Source: Azospirillum brasilense
GTDB lineage: Bacteria; Pseudomonadota; Alphaproteobacteria; Azospirillales; Azospirillaceae
Direction of reading: 5' to 3'
NCBI RefSeq assembly: GCF_008365405.1
Contig: NZ_QOKV01000002.1
Location: 1 to 64,000, forward strand
DNA: 64,000 nucleotides
The notes beneath the pieces were generated by a model that worked only from the letters and a program-made list of their open reading frames with translations, did no database searches and was not told the origin of the DNA. Positions 54,959-63,778 of this stretch are shown here, piece after piece. Position numbers and translations under genes: made by a program. Every line of letters begins with the position of its first letter. Position 1 is the stretch's first letter.

Positions 54959-57499
54959 TCAGGCGGACAGCGTGTCACTGCGCAACCGCCGCATCACGTC
55001 CCGTCGCGGCAGCCAAGCCACCAGCACGGCCCCGACCGCCGCCATCGCGGCGACGGTCCCGAGGAAGGCGGCCAGGGGAACAGCGCCTCCGGGGAGGGGA
55101 GCGCCGTCGGCAAGGCTGGCGACCACCGCCGCCCCGCCGACCCAGCCGAGCGGCACCGCGACCGCGGCGACCGCGGCACCCAGGACGGCGAATTCCAGCA
55201 CCACCGCCTGCATCATCGAACGCCGCCCGACCCCGAGGGCGTGCATGATCGCCATTTCCTGAAGGCGGCGCCGGGCGCTGCTGGCGATGGCGCCGAGAAG
55301 GACCAGGGCCGCCGCTCCGAGGGCGACGGCGGACAGGCCATCCAGCAACCCGCGCACGGTCTGGACGGTCGACCCAAGCGTGTTCAGAACCTCCGTAACG
55401 CGGACGGTGGGAGCCTGGGGGATCGCCTGCGCCACCGCCGCCTCCACCGCGGGAACCACTTCGGGCGGTGACCAGACGGCGGCGACGAGGCTGTGCGGCG
55501 GCGGTTCCGGGAAGGAGGAGAGGATAACCGGAAAATCCAGGTCGAGCCGCGTCCAGTCGATGCGCCGGAGGTTGGCGACCGTCGCGGTCACCGGGCCGCT
55601 CGCCAGGGCCAGCGTGACGCTGTCGCCCACCGCCAGCCCCAGCCGGCGGGCCACCTGCGCGTCCAGCGAGGCGAGCGGCGGACCGGCGTAGCCTTCGGGC
55701 CACCAATCCCCCGCCACGATCCGGTCGGTGGGGACGGGGCGGTCGCGCCAGGACAGGCCGCGGTCGCCGCGCACCGCCCAGCCGACGGAGCGCGGGGCAT
55801 CCGCCTCGGTGACGGCAACGCCGTTGAGGCGGCTGATCCGGGCGTGAAGGAAGGGCGCCGTCTCGACCCGCCCGACGCCGGGCAGGGCGGAGAGCCGTTC
55901 GCTCAAGCGGTTGCCGTCCGGCGGTGGAACGTTCAGCACGACGACGGAGGGCGTCTGCGTCGGCAGCGTCGCCACGACATGGCCGGTCGCCGACCGTCCG
56001 ACCACGCCGACCGCCACCAGCAGGGTCAGGCCGATGCCCAGCGCGACGGCCACTGGGACCGTCGGCGCGCCGGGGCGCCCGAGGTTGGCGACGGCCAGCC
56101 GGACCACCGGCCGCCGCCCGCGCGCCAGCCGGCGGGCCATCCCCGCGAGCCCGCAACCCAGCAGCGCAAACGCCGCCGCCACCAGCCCGGCGGCGAAGAG
56201 GAAGCCGGCGACCGCGAGCGGCATCCCCGTCCAGGCGGCGAGCAGACCAGCGAGCGCCAGCCCCAGAAGCGCGACGGCGCCACGGGTCCGCCACCCCAAC
56301 GGCTGGGACAAGCCATCCACCGCCCCCCGCCAGATCGCGGCGGGGCTGGTTCCGGCGGCGCGGGCCAGCGGCGGCACGGCGCAGAGCAGCGCCGCCAGAA
56401 GCCCGACCGCTCCCGCCAGCAGCAAGGCCGCCGGATCGACGGCACCGCCCGTCTCCGGCATCCAGTCGAGCGGCAGCGCGTTCTCCGCCATCGCGGCCAG
56501 GGCGGCACCGGTCGTCACGCCGATCAGCAGCGCCACGCCGACCACGGCCAGCGTCTGCAGCAGGAAAGCGGTGAAGAGAAGGCGCGGCGAGCCGCCCAGC
56601 GCCTTCAGCGTCGCCAGGACCGGCAACCGCCGAGCGAGGTGCGCCGACAGCGCCCGGCCGACCCCGACTCCGCCGATCAGCAGGATGGACAGCGATCCCA
56701 GAAGGAACAGCGCGCGGGCGAGGTGCACGGTGCGGTCCACGCCCGGAATGCCGTGTGAGGCATCGACGATCCGCCATCCGGCGTCGGGGAAGCGCTCTTC
56801 CAGATCGCGCAGGACGGCGTCGGAGCGGACCGTCTCCGGCAAGACGACGCGATAGTACCAGTAGACGGGCATCCCCGGCTCCGCGAGGCCCGTCGCGTCC
56901 AGCGCCCGACGGTCGATGACGACGCGCGGGCCGAGGGAGAAGGCGCGGAACGCCCGGTCCGGCTCATGCTCCAGCACGGCGCGGACCGCGACCTCGGCGG
57001 CGCCGAGCCGCAGCCGGTCGCCGACGCCCAGCGCCAGCGCGTCGAGGAGGTCGGCGGACACCGCGGCGCCCCATTGTCCGTCCCGGTGGGCCACAGCCTC
57101 GGCCAGGGACAGGGCGCCGGACACCGTCGCCGCGCCGACCAGCGGGTAGGTTCCTTCGACCGCCTTCAGTTCGACCAGGGCGCGGGCGCCGCCGGTCACC
57201 GTTGAGGCGACGGGCCGCAATTCCGCCGTCTCGCCGACCTTGCCCATCGTGTCGAGGACGGCCCGCTGCTCCGGCGTGGCCGGGGCGTGGAACAGGCGCA
57301 GGGAGAGATCGCCGCCGACCGCCTCGCGCGCGGTGGCCCGCATCCCGTCGAGCACGCCGCCGCTGAGCGAGCCGACGGCGGCCATCATGGCGGTCCCCAG
57401 CGCCACCCCCAGGACGACGATCCAAAGTCCGGCGACGCCGCCCCGCAGGTCCCGCCAAGCCAGCCGCAACGCGATGCGCAGATGAGTCATGGCGGACAT
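54959..57499 (-). CDS. FtsX-like ABC transporter permease (large, two FtsX domains)
   Basis: 846 residues. An N-terminal membrane anchor (GLWIVVLGVALGTAMMAAVG) and periplasmic domain precede FtsX-type membrane blocks near residues 260-450 and 700-840 (ALFLLGSLSILLIGGVGVGR, LSAVALGAAALVLLGAIASS, AAFLGTVAAMAAVGAVLVAW). This is the architecture of predicted lysophospholipase/lipid-associated YbbP-type permeases. No ATPase subunit gene is adjacent; the partner must be elsewhere. Substrate unknown. Confidence 0.82.
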   Translation of the reverse strand: MSAMTHLRIALRLAWRDLRGGVAGLWIVVLGVALGTAMMAAVGSLSGGVLDGMRATAREAVGGDLSLRLFHAPATPEQRAVLDTMGKVGETAELRPVASTVTGGARALVELKAVEGTYPLVGAATVSGALSLAEAVAHRDGQWGAAVSADLLDALALGVGDRLRLGAAEVAVRAVLEHEPDRAFRAFSLGPRVVIDRRALDATGLAEPGMPVYWYYRVVLPETVRSDAVLRDLEERFPDAGWRIVDASHGIPGVDRTVHLARALFLLGSLSILLIGGVGVGRALSAHLARRLPVLATLKALGGSPRLLFTAFLLQTLAVVGVALLIGVTTGAALAAMAENALPLDWMPETGGAVDPAALLLAGAVGLLAALLCAVPPLARAAGTSPAAIWRGAVDGLSQPLGWRTRGAVALLGLALAGLLAAWTGMPLAVAGFLFAAGLVAAAFALLGCGLAGMARRLARGRRPVVRLAVANLGRPGAPTVPVAVALGIGLTLLVAVGVVGRSATGHVVATLPTQTPSVVVLNVPPPDGNRLSERLSALPGVGRVETAPFLHARISRLNGVAVTEADAPRSVGWAVRGDRGLSWRDRPVPTDRIVAGDWWPEGYAGPPLASLDAQVARRLGLAVGDSVTLALASGPVTATVANLRRIDWTRLDLDFPVILSSFPEPPPHSLVAAVWSPPEVVPAVEAAVAQAIPQAPTVRVTEVLNTLGSTVQTVRGLLDGLSAVALGAAALVLLGAIASSARRRLQEMAIMHALGVGRRSMMQAVVLEFAVLGAAVAAVAVPLGWVGGAAVVASLADGAPLPGGAVPLAAFLGTVAAMAAVGAVLVAWLPRRDVMRRLRSDTLSA

Positions 57500-57547
57500 A
57501 TCGTGAAGGTCCCGCCGGCCGGCAACCGGTTCCGTTGCCTACGACGT

Positions 57548-57687
57548 CCCTCTCCCGTCCCGGGAGAGGGAAGGGACCCGCGCGAAGCGTGGGAAGGGTG
57601 AGGGTAAAGCCGAGAATCAGCGCCCTGATCCTCGCACGACCCTCACCCGGCGCCTTCGGCGCCACCCTCTCCCGGGGCGGGAGAGGG
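57548..57687. repeat. GC-rich intergenic palindromic repeat, copy B
   Basis: Same family as the 38554-38694 copy: outer CCCTCTCCCG/CGGGAGAGGG palindromes, inner GGGTGAGGGT and ACCCTCACCC, with the two arm types exchanged relative to copy A. It sits between the ABC permease and the thioesterase gene, and its right part supplies the last codons of the thioesterase reading frame. Confidence 0.85.
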
Positions 57688-58197
57688 ATTGAGCGACAGA
57701 TGCAGCCGCCGCCGGTGGCGGGGCGGCAGGGGATGGGCGGACTGGACCGCCGCCAGGGCGCGCAGACGCTCCGCCAGGGCGGGCGGGAAGGGTGTCACCT
57801 TGCGGGTCCGCAGATCGACGTGGATCGACAGCTGTTCCATGGTCGCGGCGACCGACCCGTCGTCGGCCCGGCGGATCTCCAGCAGGCTCAGCAGCCGCTT
57901 GTCGTCGGCGTCAAGCAGCCGCAAGGCCACCTGCAAGGGCGTTCCGACGCGCAGTTCCCGCCGGTAATGCACCGCCACATCGACGACAAACAGGCCGAAC
58001 CCCTCGTCCCGCGTGTAGGTCTCGCCCAGCCCCCAATGCTCCATCAGGGTGTAGCCGACCTCGTCGAACAGGGCGACGTAGCGCACCATGTTCATGTGGC
58101 CGTAGAGGTCGATCCAGCTCTCTTCGACGGTGTGCACGTCGGACAGCAGGATGTCGGACGGCAAGATGTCCGGCGGCAGGGCGTGGTCCTGGGTCAT
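57643..58197 (-). CDS. Hotdog-fold acyl-CoA thioesterase
   Basis: 184 residues from ATG 58197, which overlaps the LysR stop (ATGA). 4HBT-type features: VEESWIDLYGHMNMVRYVAL with the catalytic Asp region, and GLFVVDVAVHYRRELRVGTP. Relatives hydrolyse short or medium acyl-CoAs, including betainyl-type CoA esters in carnitine pathways. The natural C-terminus probably lies near HRRRLHLSLN: the last 15 or so residues (SPAPGEGGAEGAG) and the stop are encoded by the intergenic palindromic repeat. It is co-transcribed with the regulator upstream. Confidence 0.83.
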   Translation of the reverse strand: MTQDHALPPDILPSDILLSDVHTVEESWIDLYGHMNMVRYVALFDEVGYTLMEHWGLGETYTRDEGFGLFVVDVAVHYRRELRVGTPLQVALRLLDADDKRLLSLLEIRRADDGSVAATMEQLSIHVDLRTRKVTPFPPALAERLRALAAVQSAHPLPPRHRRRLHLSLNPSPAPGEGGAEGAG

Positions 58198-59111
58198 GGG
58201 GTGCCTTGGAGGGGGGAGGTCTGGTCCGGCGGGAACACGCCGCGCAACCATTGCCGGATGGCGGAAATGACCGGGGTGTTCCAGCGGTGGACCGGAGCGA
58301 TGAAGTAATAGCCGCCGATGGTGACGTTGCTGTCGACCATCTCGACCAGTTCGCCGTTGGCCAGCGGCTCGGTCACCAGCAGGTCGCTGACCAGGGCCAC
58401 GCCGCGCCCCAGCCGCGCCGCCTCGATGGTCAGATGCGCTTGCCATAGACGGGGGCCGCGCAGCCGGGGGATGTCGGCGATGCCGGCCTCCTCCAGCCAG
58501 GCTTCCCACATGCCGGTGGACTGCTCGTGGATCAGCGGCAGGCCGACAAGGTCGGCGGGCGTGCGCACGTCGGGGTAGCGCGCCTTGAATTCCGGGCTGG
58601 CGATGGCGAGGATGCGCGGCCGCGCGAACATCTCCGAGCGCAGCCCGTCGGCGACGGAGCCGCCGTCCTCCAGATACATGATCTCCGCGTCGGCCTCTTC
58701 CCGGCTGAAGTCGGGGCGGGTCGAGGTCGGCTGCAGGATCACCTCCCGCCCGGTCAGCGCCTCCTCCAGCTCCGGCAGGCGGGCGAGCAGACAGCGCGAC
58801 GCCAGCCCGGCGAGGCAGCAGATGTGCACCGCCTCCATCCCGCCGTTGCGCAGCTCGTTGCTGGCCTCGCCGATCAGGTCGAAGGCGCGGCGGAGCTGGG
58901 CGGCGTAGCGGATGCCCTCGCGGGTCAGGGACAGGCCGCGCCCCGACTTCGCCACCAGCTTCACCCCCACCGCCTGCTCCAGATTCTGGATGTGGCGCGA
59001 CACCACCGTGTGGGAGACCGCCAGCTCGTCGGCGGCGGCCCGCACCGTGCCCTGACGGGCGAAGATGTCGAAGGCGCGAAGCGCGAGGAGGGGCGGAAGG
59101 CGGCGCGCCAT
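58194..59111 (-). CDS. LysR-type transcriptional regulator
   Basis: 305 residues, the normal LTTR length, from ATG 59111 (MARRLPPLLALRAFDIFARQ). The N-terminal winged helix is GTVRAAADELAVSHTVVSRH. The effector-binding domain follows, of the GcvA-like group. It lies between the thioesterase and CoA-transferase genes on the same strand and likely controls the surrounding CoA-linked catabolic genes, including the divergent thiolase operon. Inducer unknown. Confidence 0.9.
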   Translation of the reverse strand: MARRLPPLLALRAFDIFARQGTVRAAADELAVSHTVVSRHIQNLEQAVGVKLVAKSGRGLSLTREGIRYAAQLRRAFDLIGEASNELRNGGMEAVHICCLAGLASRCLLARLPELEEALTGREVILQPTSTRPDFSREEADAEIMYLEDGGSVADGLRSEMFARPRILAIASPEFKARYPDVRTPADLVGLPLIHEQSTGMWEAWLEEAGIADIPRLRGPRLWQAHLTIEAARLGRGVALVSDLLVTEPLANGELVEMVDSNVTIGGYYFIAPVHRWNTPVISAIRQWLRGVFPPDQTSPLQGTP

Positions 59112-59263
59112 GCGGACCTTTGGGCTGTGGACGGAAGCCGGGGCGAGGCTGGGAGCGATCCCGGCGGCAGTGATCTCGACAGCAGTATGAAACATTTCCG
59201 CCAGCACCGCACGCGCCCCTTCGCCGCCCGCCGCCCGCCGCTCTCCCCCCGCGCCGCCGGCCA

Positions 59264-60466
59264 TCACACCACCGCGTCGCGACGGAAGGCGCCGATCTCG
59301 TCGGGGCTGAAGCCGAGATCCGCCAGGATGGCGTCGGTGTGCTCGCCCAGCCGCGGCGCCGGGCTTTCCGCCGGCAGGGGGGCTTCCGGCATGGTGATCG
59401 GCACGGCGGCGAAGCGCTTGCCCGAGCCTTCCGGCACCTCCACGACCATCTTGCGGTGGACCACCTGGGGATCGTTCAGCGCGTCCGGCACGCTGTTGAT
59501 CGGGCTGGCCGGCACGTCGGCGTCCTCCATCGCGTCCAGCCAGGCGTCGCGCCCGCGGGTGAGGAAGACCTCGCGCAGCAGCGGCTCCAGCTCCGCATGG
59601 TTGGCGTTGCGGGCCGAACCGGTGGGGAAGCGCGGGTCGGACAGCAGATGCTCCAGCCCCATGGCGCGGCACATCCGGTCCCACTGCTCGTTGGTGTCGA
59701 CGCAGATGGCGATGGGCTTGTCGGCGGTGGGGAAGGCCTGGAAGGGGGCGATCAGCGGGTGGCGGCTGCCCAGCGCCCGCGGCGTCTCCCCGGCGTTCAG
59801 GAAGCGGGCGATGGCGTTCTCCATAAGCGCCAGCTGGCAATCCAGCATCGCCACGTCGATGAAGCTGCCCTCGCCCGTGCTGGTCCGCTTCTGCAGGGCG
59901 GCGAGGATGCCGACGGCGGCGAACAGGCTGGACCCGATGTCGCCGATCGACGCGCCGACCCGGCAGGGATCGCCGCCCGGTTCGCCGGTGATGCTCATCA
60001 TGCCGGACATCGCCTGGGCCACCACATCGAAGCAGGGCCGGTGGCGGTAGGGGCCGTCCTGCCCGAAGCCGGAGATCGAGGCGTAGACCAGCCGTGGATT
60101 CACCGCCTTCAGATCGTTGTAACCCAGCCCCAGCCGGTCCATCGCCCCGGCCCGGTTGTTCTCCACCAGCACGTCGCAGGTGGCGACGATCTTCTTGAAG
60201 ATCTCCTTGCCCTTTTCCTCCTTCAAGTTGAGCGTCAGACTCCGCTTGTTGCGGTTGACGCTGAGGAAGTAAATGCTTTCCTCCTCGCTGAAGGGGGCAA
60301 TGATGCGGGTGAAATCGCCCTTGCCGGGACGCTCGATCTTGATGACCTCCGCCCCCAGCGCGCCGAGCAGCCAGGTGCTGTAGGGGCCGGCCAACATGTG
60401 CGTGAGATCGACCACGCGCACGCCGGCCAGGGGGCCTTCGCGGCGTTGCGTATCGGTGTTGAGCAT
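59264..60466 (-). CDS. CaiB/BaiF family (class III) CoA transferase
   Basis: 400 residues from ATG 60466 (MLNTDTQRREGPLAGVRVVD). Family III features: VVDLTHMLAGPYSTWLLGAL, AEVIKIERPGKGDFTR, the RVGASIGDIGSSLFAAVG segment with the catalytic Asp, and FIDVAMLDCQLALMEN. It moves CoA between carboxylic acids, activating the substrate of the pathway. It is divergent from the thiolase operon across 444 bases. The particular acid is unknown. Confidence 0.9.
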   Translation of the reverse strand: MLNTDTQRREGPLAGVRVVDLTHMLAGPYSTWLLGALGAEVIKIERPGKGDFTRIIAPFSEEESIYFLSVNRNKRSLTLNLKEEKGKEIFKKIVATCDVLVENNRAGAMDRLGLGYNDLKAVNPRLVYASISGFGQDGPYRHRPCFDVVAQAMSGMMSITGEPGGDPCRVGASIGDIGSSLFAAVGILAALQKRTSTGEGSFIDVAMLDCQLALMENAIARFLNAGETPRALGSRHPLIAPFQAFPTADKPIAICVDTNEQWDRMCRAMGLEHLLSDPRFPTGSARNANHAELEPLLREVFLTRGRDAWLDAMEDADVPASPINSVPDALNDPQVVHRKMVVEVPEGSGKRFAAVPITMPEAPLPAESPAPRLGEHTDAILADLGFSPDEIGAFRRDAVV

Positions 60467-60910
60467 GCAAGATCCTTCGGATGGCCGGACGCCGCGCAGG
60501 CGGTCCGGGGCGGGGCCGCGCGCCCGGCTGGAAACCGGTCCGGTCCAGGGCGGCGGCGGGAATGCGACACCCAAAGGCTTGCGCCACGGCGGCCGGAAAA
60601 CAATCGCTTAGTTTGGCCCAATCCGGTGCATGGAAGGCACCGTTCCGCGGATTTGCTGGGTGTGACATTGGTGCGTTCCGTGCACCGGACCGCATCGTTT
60701 TTTCTGCTTGTGACACGAACTGTGTCCGGTAGTCTTGATCTTGCCGGGAGCGGATCGGCCTGATCGAAATCTCTACCGGCCATCGGATAGTCTTCGTGAT
60801 TTCCGAGACGGGCGATCTCTTTACTCTCATCGCCTGTCCAATGAAGCCGCTCGGCGCGCGTCGCGGCAGCGATGCGCGGCCTTCCACAACCAGGAAAGGA
60901 CAACCCGCGC
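60467..60910. other. Divergent promoter region of the CoA-linked catabolic genes
   Basis: 444 bases between the CoA transferase (leftward) and thiolase (rightward) starts with no credible gene. It includes AT-richer parts near 60590-60730, where T-N11-A-type LysR boxes would be expected. I could not assign a definite one by eye. Confidence 0.45.
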
Positions 60911-62077
60911 GTGATCGATCTTTCGGGAAAGGCGGCCATCGCCGGCGTTTTTGAATCGCCCCGCCGGGATGCGCCGCGCGTCCATCCCTTCGCCCTTCAG
61001 ATGGAGTGCATCCTCGGCGCGCTGGACGACGCCGGGTTGACGCTGAAGGACGTGGACGGGCTGTGCGCGGCCTCCGGCGACTGGGCCGAAGGCGGCAGCA
61101 CCATGGATGTGGTCGAACTGGCCGAATACATCGGGATCGCGCCGACCTACGTGAACAGCACCGATGTCGGCGGCTGCTCCTACATCCTCCAGGCCGGGCA
61201 GGCGGCGGCAGCCATCGCCACCGGGCTGGCCGAGGTGGTGGTCATCAGCTACGCCGCCTGCCCGCGCTGGTGGCCGCTGAGCAGCCCGTCCTTCGACCCC
61301 TTCGTCTTCCCCGCCGGCCCCGGCCAGTACGAGATTCCCTACGCGCCGACGCTGATTTCGACCTACGGCCTGTTCGCCCGTCGCCATATGGACCTCTACG
61401 GCACCACGCCGGAACAGCTTGCCCAGGTGGCCGTGACCTTCCGCGAGCACGCCGCGAAGAACCCCGACGCCCGGCTGCGCAAGCCGATCACGGTGGACGA
61501 CGTGCTGGCCTCGCCGATGATCGCGTCGCCGCTGCACCGGCTGGATTGCTGCGTGGTGACCGACGGCGGCGGCGCCGTGGTGATGACCAGCCGGGAGCGG
61601 GCGCGCGACCTGAAGAAGCCGCCGGTCCATCTGGTCGGCTACGGCGCCGCCGTGGCGCGCACCCAGAACAGCCAGATTCCCGACGACCTGACCACCCCGG
61701 CGGCACTGTCCGGCCCGCGCGCCTTCGCCATGGCCGGGTTGACCCCCGGCGAGATCGATGTGGCGCAGATCTACGACGCCTTCACCATCACGCCGATGCT
61801 GGCGCTGGAAGATCTGGGCTTCTGCGGGCGCGGGGAGAGCGGCGCCTTCGTCGCGGACGGCAATCTGACGCTGGGCGGCAGCCTGCCGACCAACACCGAC
61901 GGCGGCGGCCTGTCGTCCAACCATCCCGGCAAGCGCGGCATCTTCACCCTGATCGAGAGCGTCCGACAGCTCCGCGGCGAGGGGCCGGGCGTCCAGGTGC
62001 CCGACGCCCGCATCGCCCTGGCCCATGGGCTGGGCGGCACTTTCTGCTCCGCCGCCACCGCCATCCTTGCCCGGTAA
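60911..62077 (+). CDS. Thiolase-like (SCP2-type) acyltransferase
   Basis: 388 residues from GTG 60911, with AGGAAAGGA about 10-18 bases upstream. Thiolase features: STDVGGCSYILQAGQAAAA with the nucleophile-region Cys, the LSSNHPGKRGIFTLIE His motif, and the C-terminal AHGLGGTFCSAATAIL Cys. SCP2-type thiolases cleave or form beta-ketoacyl-CoA and commonly require a DUF35 partner, encoded next. First gene of the rightward catabolic operon. Confidence 0.86.
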   Translation: MIDLSGKAAIAGVFESPRRDAPRVHPFALQMECILGALDDAGLTLKDVDGLCAASGDWAEGGSTMDVVELAEYIGIAPTYVNSTDVGGCSYILQAGQAAAAIATGLAEVVVISYAACPRWWPLSSPSFDPFVFPAGPGQYEIPYAPTLISTYGLFARRHMDLYGTTPEQLAQVAVTFREHAAKNPDARLRKPITVDDVLASPMIASPLHRLDCCVVTDGGGAVVMTSRERARDLKKPPVHLVGYGAAVARTQNSQIPDDLTTPAALSGPRAFAMAGLTPGEIDVAQIYDAFTITPMLALEDLGFCGRGESGAFVADGNLTLGGSLPTNTDGGGLSSNHPGKRGIFTLIESVRQLRGEGPGVQVPDARIALAHGLGGTFCSAATAILAR

Positions 62078-62086
62078 GGTGCCCCG

Positions 62087-62488
62087 ATGACCGCCATGAC
62101 CATACCGCCTGTCCAGGACGAGACCTCCGCCCCCTTCTGGGAGGCGGCGCGCGAGGGGCGCTTCCTCATCCAGCGCTGCCCGGAGACCGGACGGTTCCAG
62201 TGGTACCCGCGCGCCCATTCCATCCACGCCCCGCACGCCCGCCCGGAGTGGGTCGAGGCGAGCGGGTGCGGTGAGCTGCTGACCTATTCGGTCGTCCATC
62301 GCGGCAACCAGCGCGGCGATCCCTACGTCTGCGCCCTGATCCGGCTGGAGGAGGGCGTCACCGTCTTCTCGCGCGTCGAGGGGGTGGATGAGCCGGATTT
62401 GCGGGCCGGTCTGCCGCTCGCCGTGGCCTTCCACCAGCTCGACGAGACCACCAGCCTTCCCGTGTTCCGCCCGCGGACTCCTGACTGA
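62087..62488 (+). CDS. DUF35 OB-fold protein, thiolase partner
   Basis: 133 residues. An N-terminal helix (SAPFWEAAREGRFLIQRCPE) and an OB-fold with SRVEGVDEPDLRAGLPLAVA match the ChsH2/DUF35 type that binds SCP2-like thiolases or MaoC proteins. The rubredoxin-like zinc ribbon usually has two CxxC knuckles; here each is reduced to a single Cys (QRCPET and SGCGEL), so zinc binding is doubtful. It is 9 bases after the thiolase gene. Confidence 0.82.
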   Translation: MTAMTIPPVQDETSAPFWEAAREGRFLIQRCPETGRFQWYPRAHSIHAPHARPEWVEASGCGELLTYSVVHRGNQRGDPYVCALIRLEEGVTVFSRVEGVDEPDLRAGLPLAVAFHQLDETTSLPVFRPRTPD

Positions 62489-62500
62489 GGGTGCCTTAGA

Positions 62501-62950
62501 ATGACCGCCATCCATCTCGACGACATCAAGCCGGGCGACCGGGCGCGCTCCTCGCGTGTCACCGTCACCGAGGCGCACATCGTCTGGTTCGCCGGCCTGA
62601 CCGGCGACTTCAACCCGCTGCACATGGACGCCGAGGCCGCCAAGGCCAACGGCTTCGGGCGGACGATCGCCCACGGCATGCTGACCCACTCGCTCAGCAC
62701 CGGTCTGCGCTCCGCCATCGACGACTGGGCGATCCTCGCGTTCCTGGAGACACGCCGCCGCTTCGTCGGCCCGGTCTTCGCCGGCGACACCGTGCATTAC
62801 GAGGCGGAGGTGGCGGAAGTCCGCCCCAGCGCCTCCAAGCCCGACCGCGGCATCGTCCGCGTCGCCATCACCGTGAAGAACCAGCGCGGCGAGACCGTGC
62901 AGGAAGGCGAGGACGTGCTCTCCATCGCCCGCAAGGAGGCGCAGGCATGA
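62501..62950 (+). CDS. MaoC-like enoyl-CoA hydratase
   Basis: 149 residues with the hydratase-2 motif FAGLTGDFNPLHMDAEAA (Asp/His pair) followed by IAHGMLTHSLSTGL. It hydrates enoyl-CoA in beta-oxidation-like steps. Its stop overlaps the SDR start (ATGA). The order thiolase, DUF35, MaoC, SDR makes a complete degradative module. Confidence 0.9.
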   Translation: MTAIHLDDIKPGDRARSSRVTVTEAHIVWFAGLTGDFNPLHMDAEAAKANGFGRTIAHGMLTHSLSTGLRSAIDDWAILAFLETRRRFVGPVFAGDTVHYEAEVAEVRPSASKPDRGIVRVAITVKNQRGETVQEGEDVLSIARKEAQA

Positions 62951-63717
62951 GTTCCGCTGTCGCTCATTCCAACCGTCTCGCCGGCCGTGTCGCCTTCGTC
63001 ACCGGCGGCGGCGGCGGCATCGGCCGCGCCGTCTGCGAGCGGCTGGCCGCGGAGGGCGCGGCGGTCGTCGTCGCCGACATCGGGGCGGAGGCCGCCGAGA
63101 GCGTCGCCGCCGCATTGCGCGCCGAGGGGGCTCAGGCCCACGCCACCGCGCTGAACGTCGCCGACCGGGAAAGTTGGGAGGCCGCCGTGGCCGGATTGCC
63201 CGAGGCTTTCCGGGGCGTGGACATCATGGTCAACGTCGCCGGCATCGTCCGCGATCGCTCGCTGGCCAAGATGACCGACGCGGAATGGAGCGCCGTCATC
63301 GACGTGAACCTGCGCGGCACCTGGCTGGGCTGCCAGACCGCCTTCCGGCTGGTCGGCGACCGCGGCTGGGGGCGCATCGTCAACATCGCCTCCACAGCCA
63401 TCCTGGGGACCTTCGGGCAGGCCAACTACTCCGCCTCCAAGGCCGGGGTGGTCGGGCTGACCCGCACTGCCGCCCTGGAAGGGGCGCGCCGCGGCATCCT
63501 GGTCAACGCCGTCGCTCCCGGCGTCGTTGAGACCGCCATCGTCGAGGGCGTGCCTGACGCGGTGCGCTCGCAATGGCTGGAGAAGACGCCCATCGGGCGC
63601 CTGGGGAAGCCGGCGGAGATCGCCGCCGTCGTCGCCTTCCTGGCGTCCGACGACGCCGCCTACGTCACCGGACAGACCATCGTCGCCGACGGTGGGGCGA
63701 CCACCGGCGACTACTGA
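62947..63717 (+). CDS. Short-chain dehydrogenase/reductase (FabG-like)
   Basis: 256 residues, typical for classical SDRs. Cofactor loop VAFVTGGGGGIGRAVCERLA, active-site Asn region NVAGIVRDRSLAKMTDAEW, catalytic Ser in NIASTAILGTFGQANYSASK with the Tyr-x3-Lys pair, and the C-terminal YVTGQTIVADGGATTGDY. Probable 3-hydroxyacyl-CoA dehydrogenase of this pathway. The DI after the third strand (VVVADIG) favours NAD over NADP. Confidence 0.9.
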   Translation: MSSAVAHSNRLAGRVAFVTGGGGGIGRAVCERLAAEGAAVVVADIGAEAAESVAAALRAEGAQAHATALNVADRESWEAAVAGLPEAFRGVDIMVNVAGIVRDRSLAKMTDAEWSAVIDVNLRGTWLGCQTAFRLVGDRGWGRIVNIASTAILGTFGQANYSASKAGVVGLTRTAALEGARRGILVNAVAPGVVETAIVEGVPDAVRSQWLEKTPIGRLGKPAEIAAVVAFLASDDAAYVTGQTIVADGGATTGDY

Positions 63718-63778
63718 TTTCCGTTCAAGAACGACGCCGAAACGGCGATACCGCAACAACAAGACAGGGATTGGCAAC

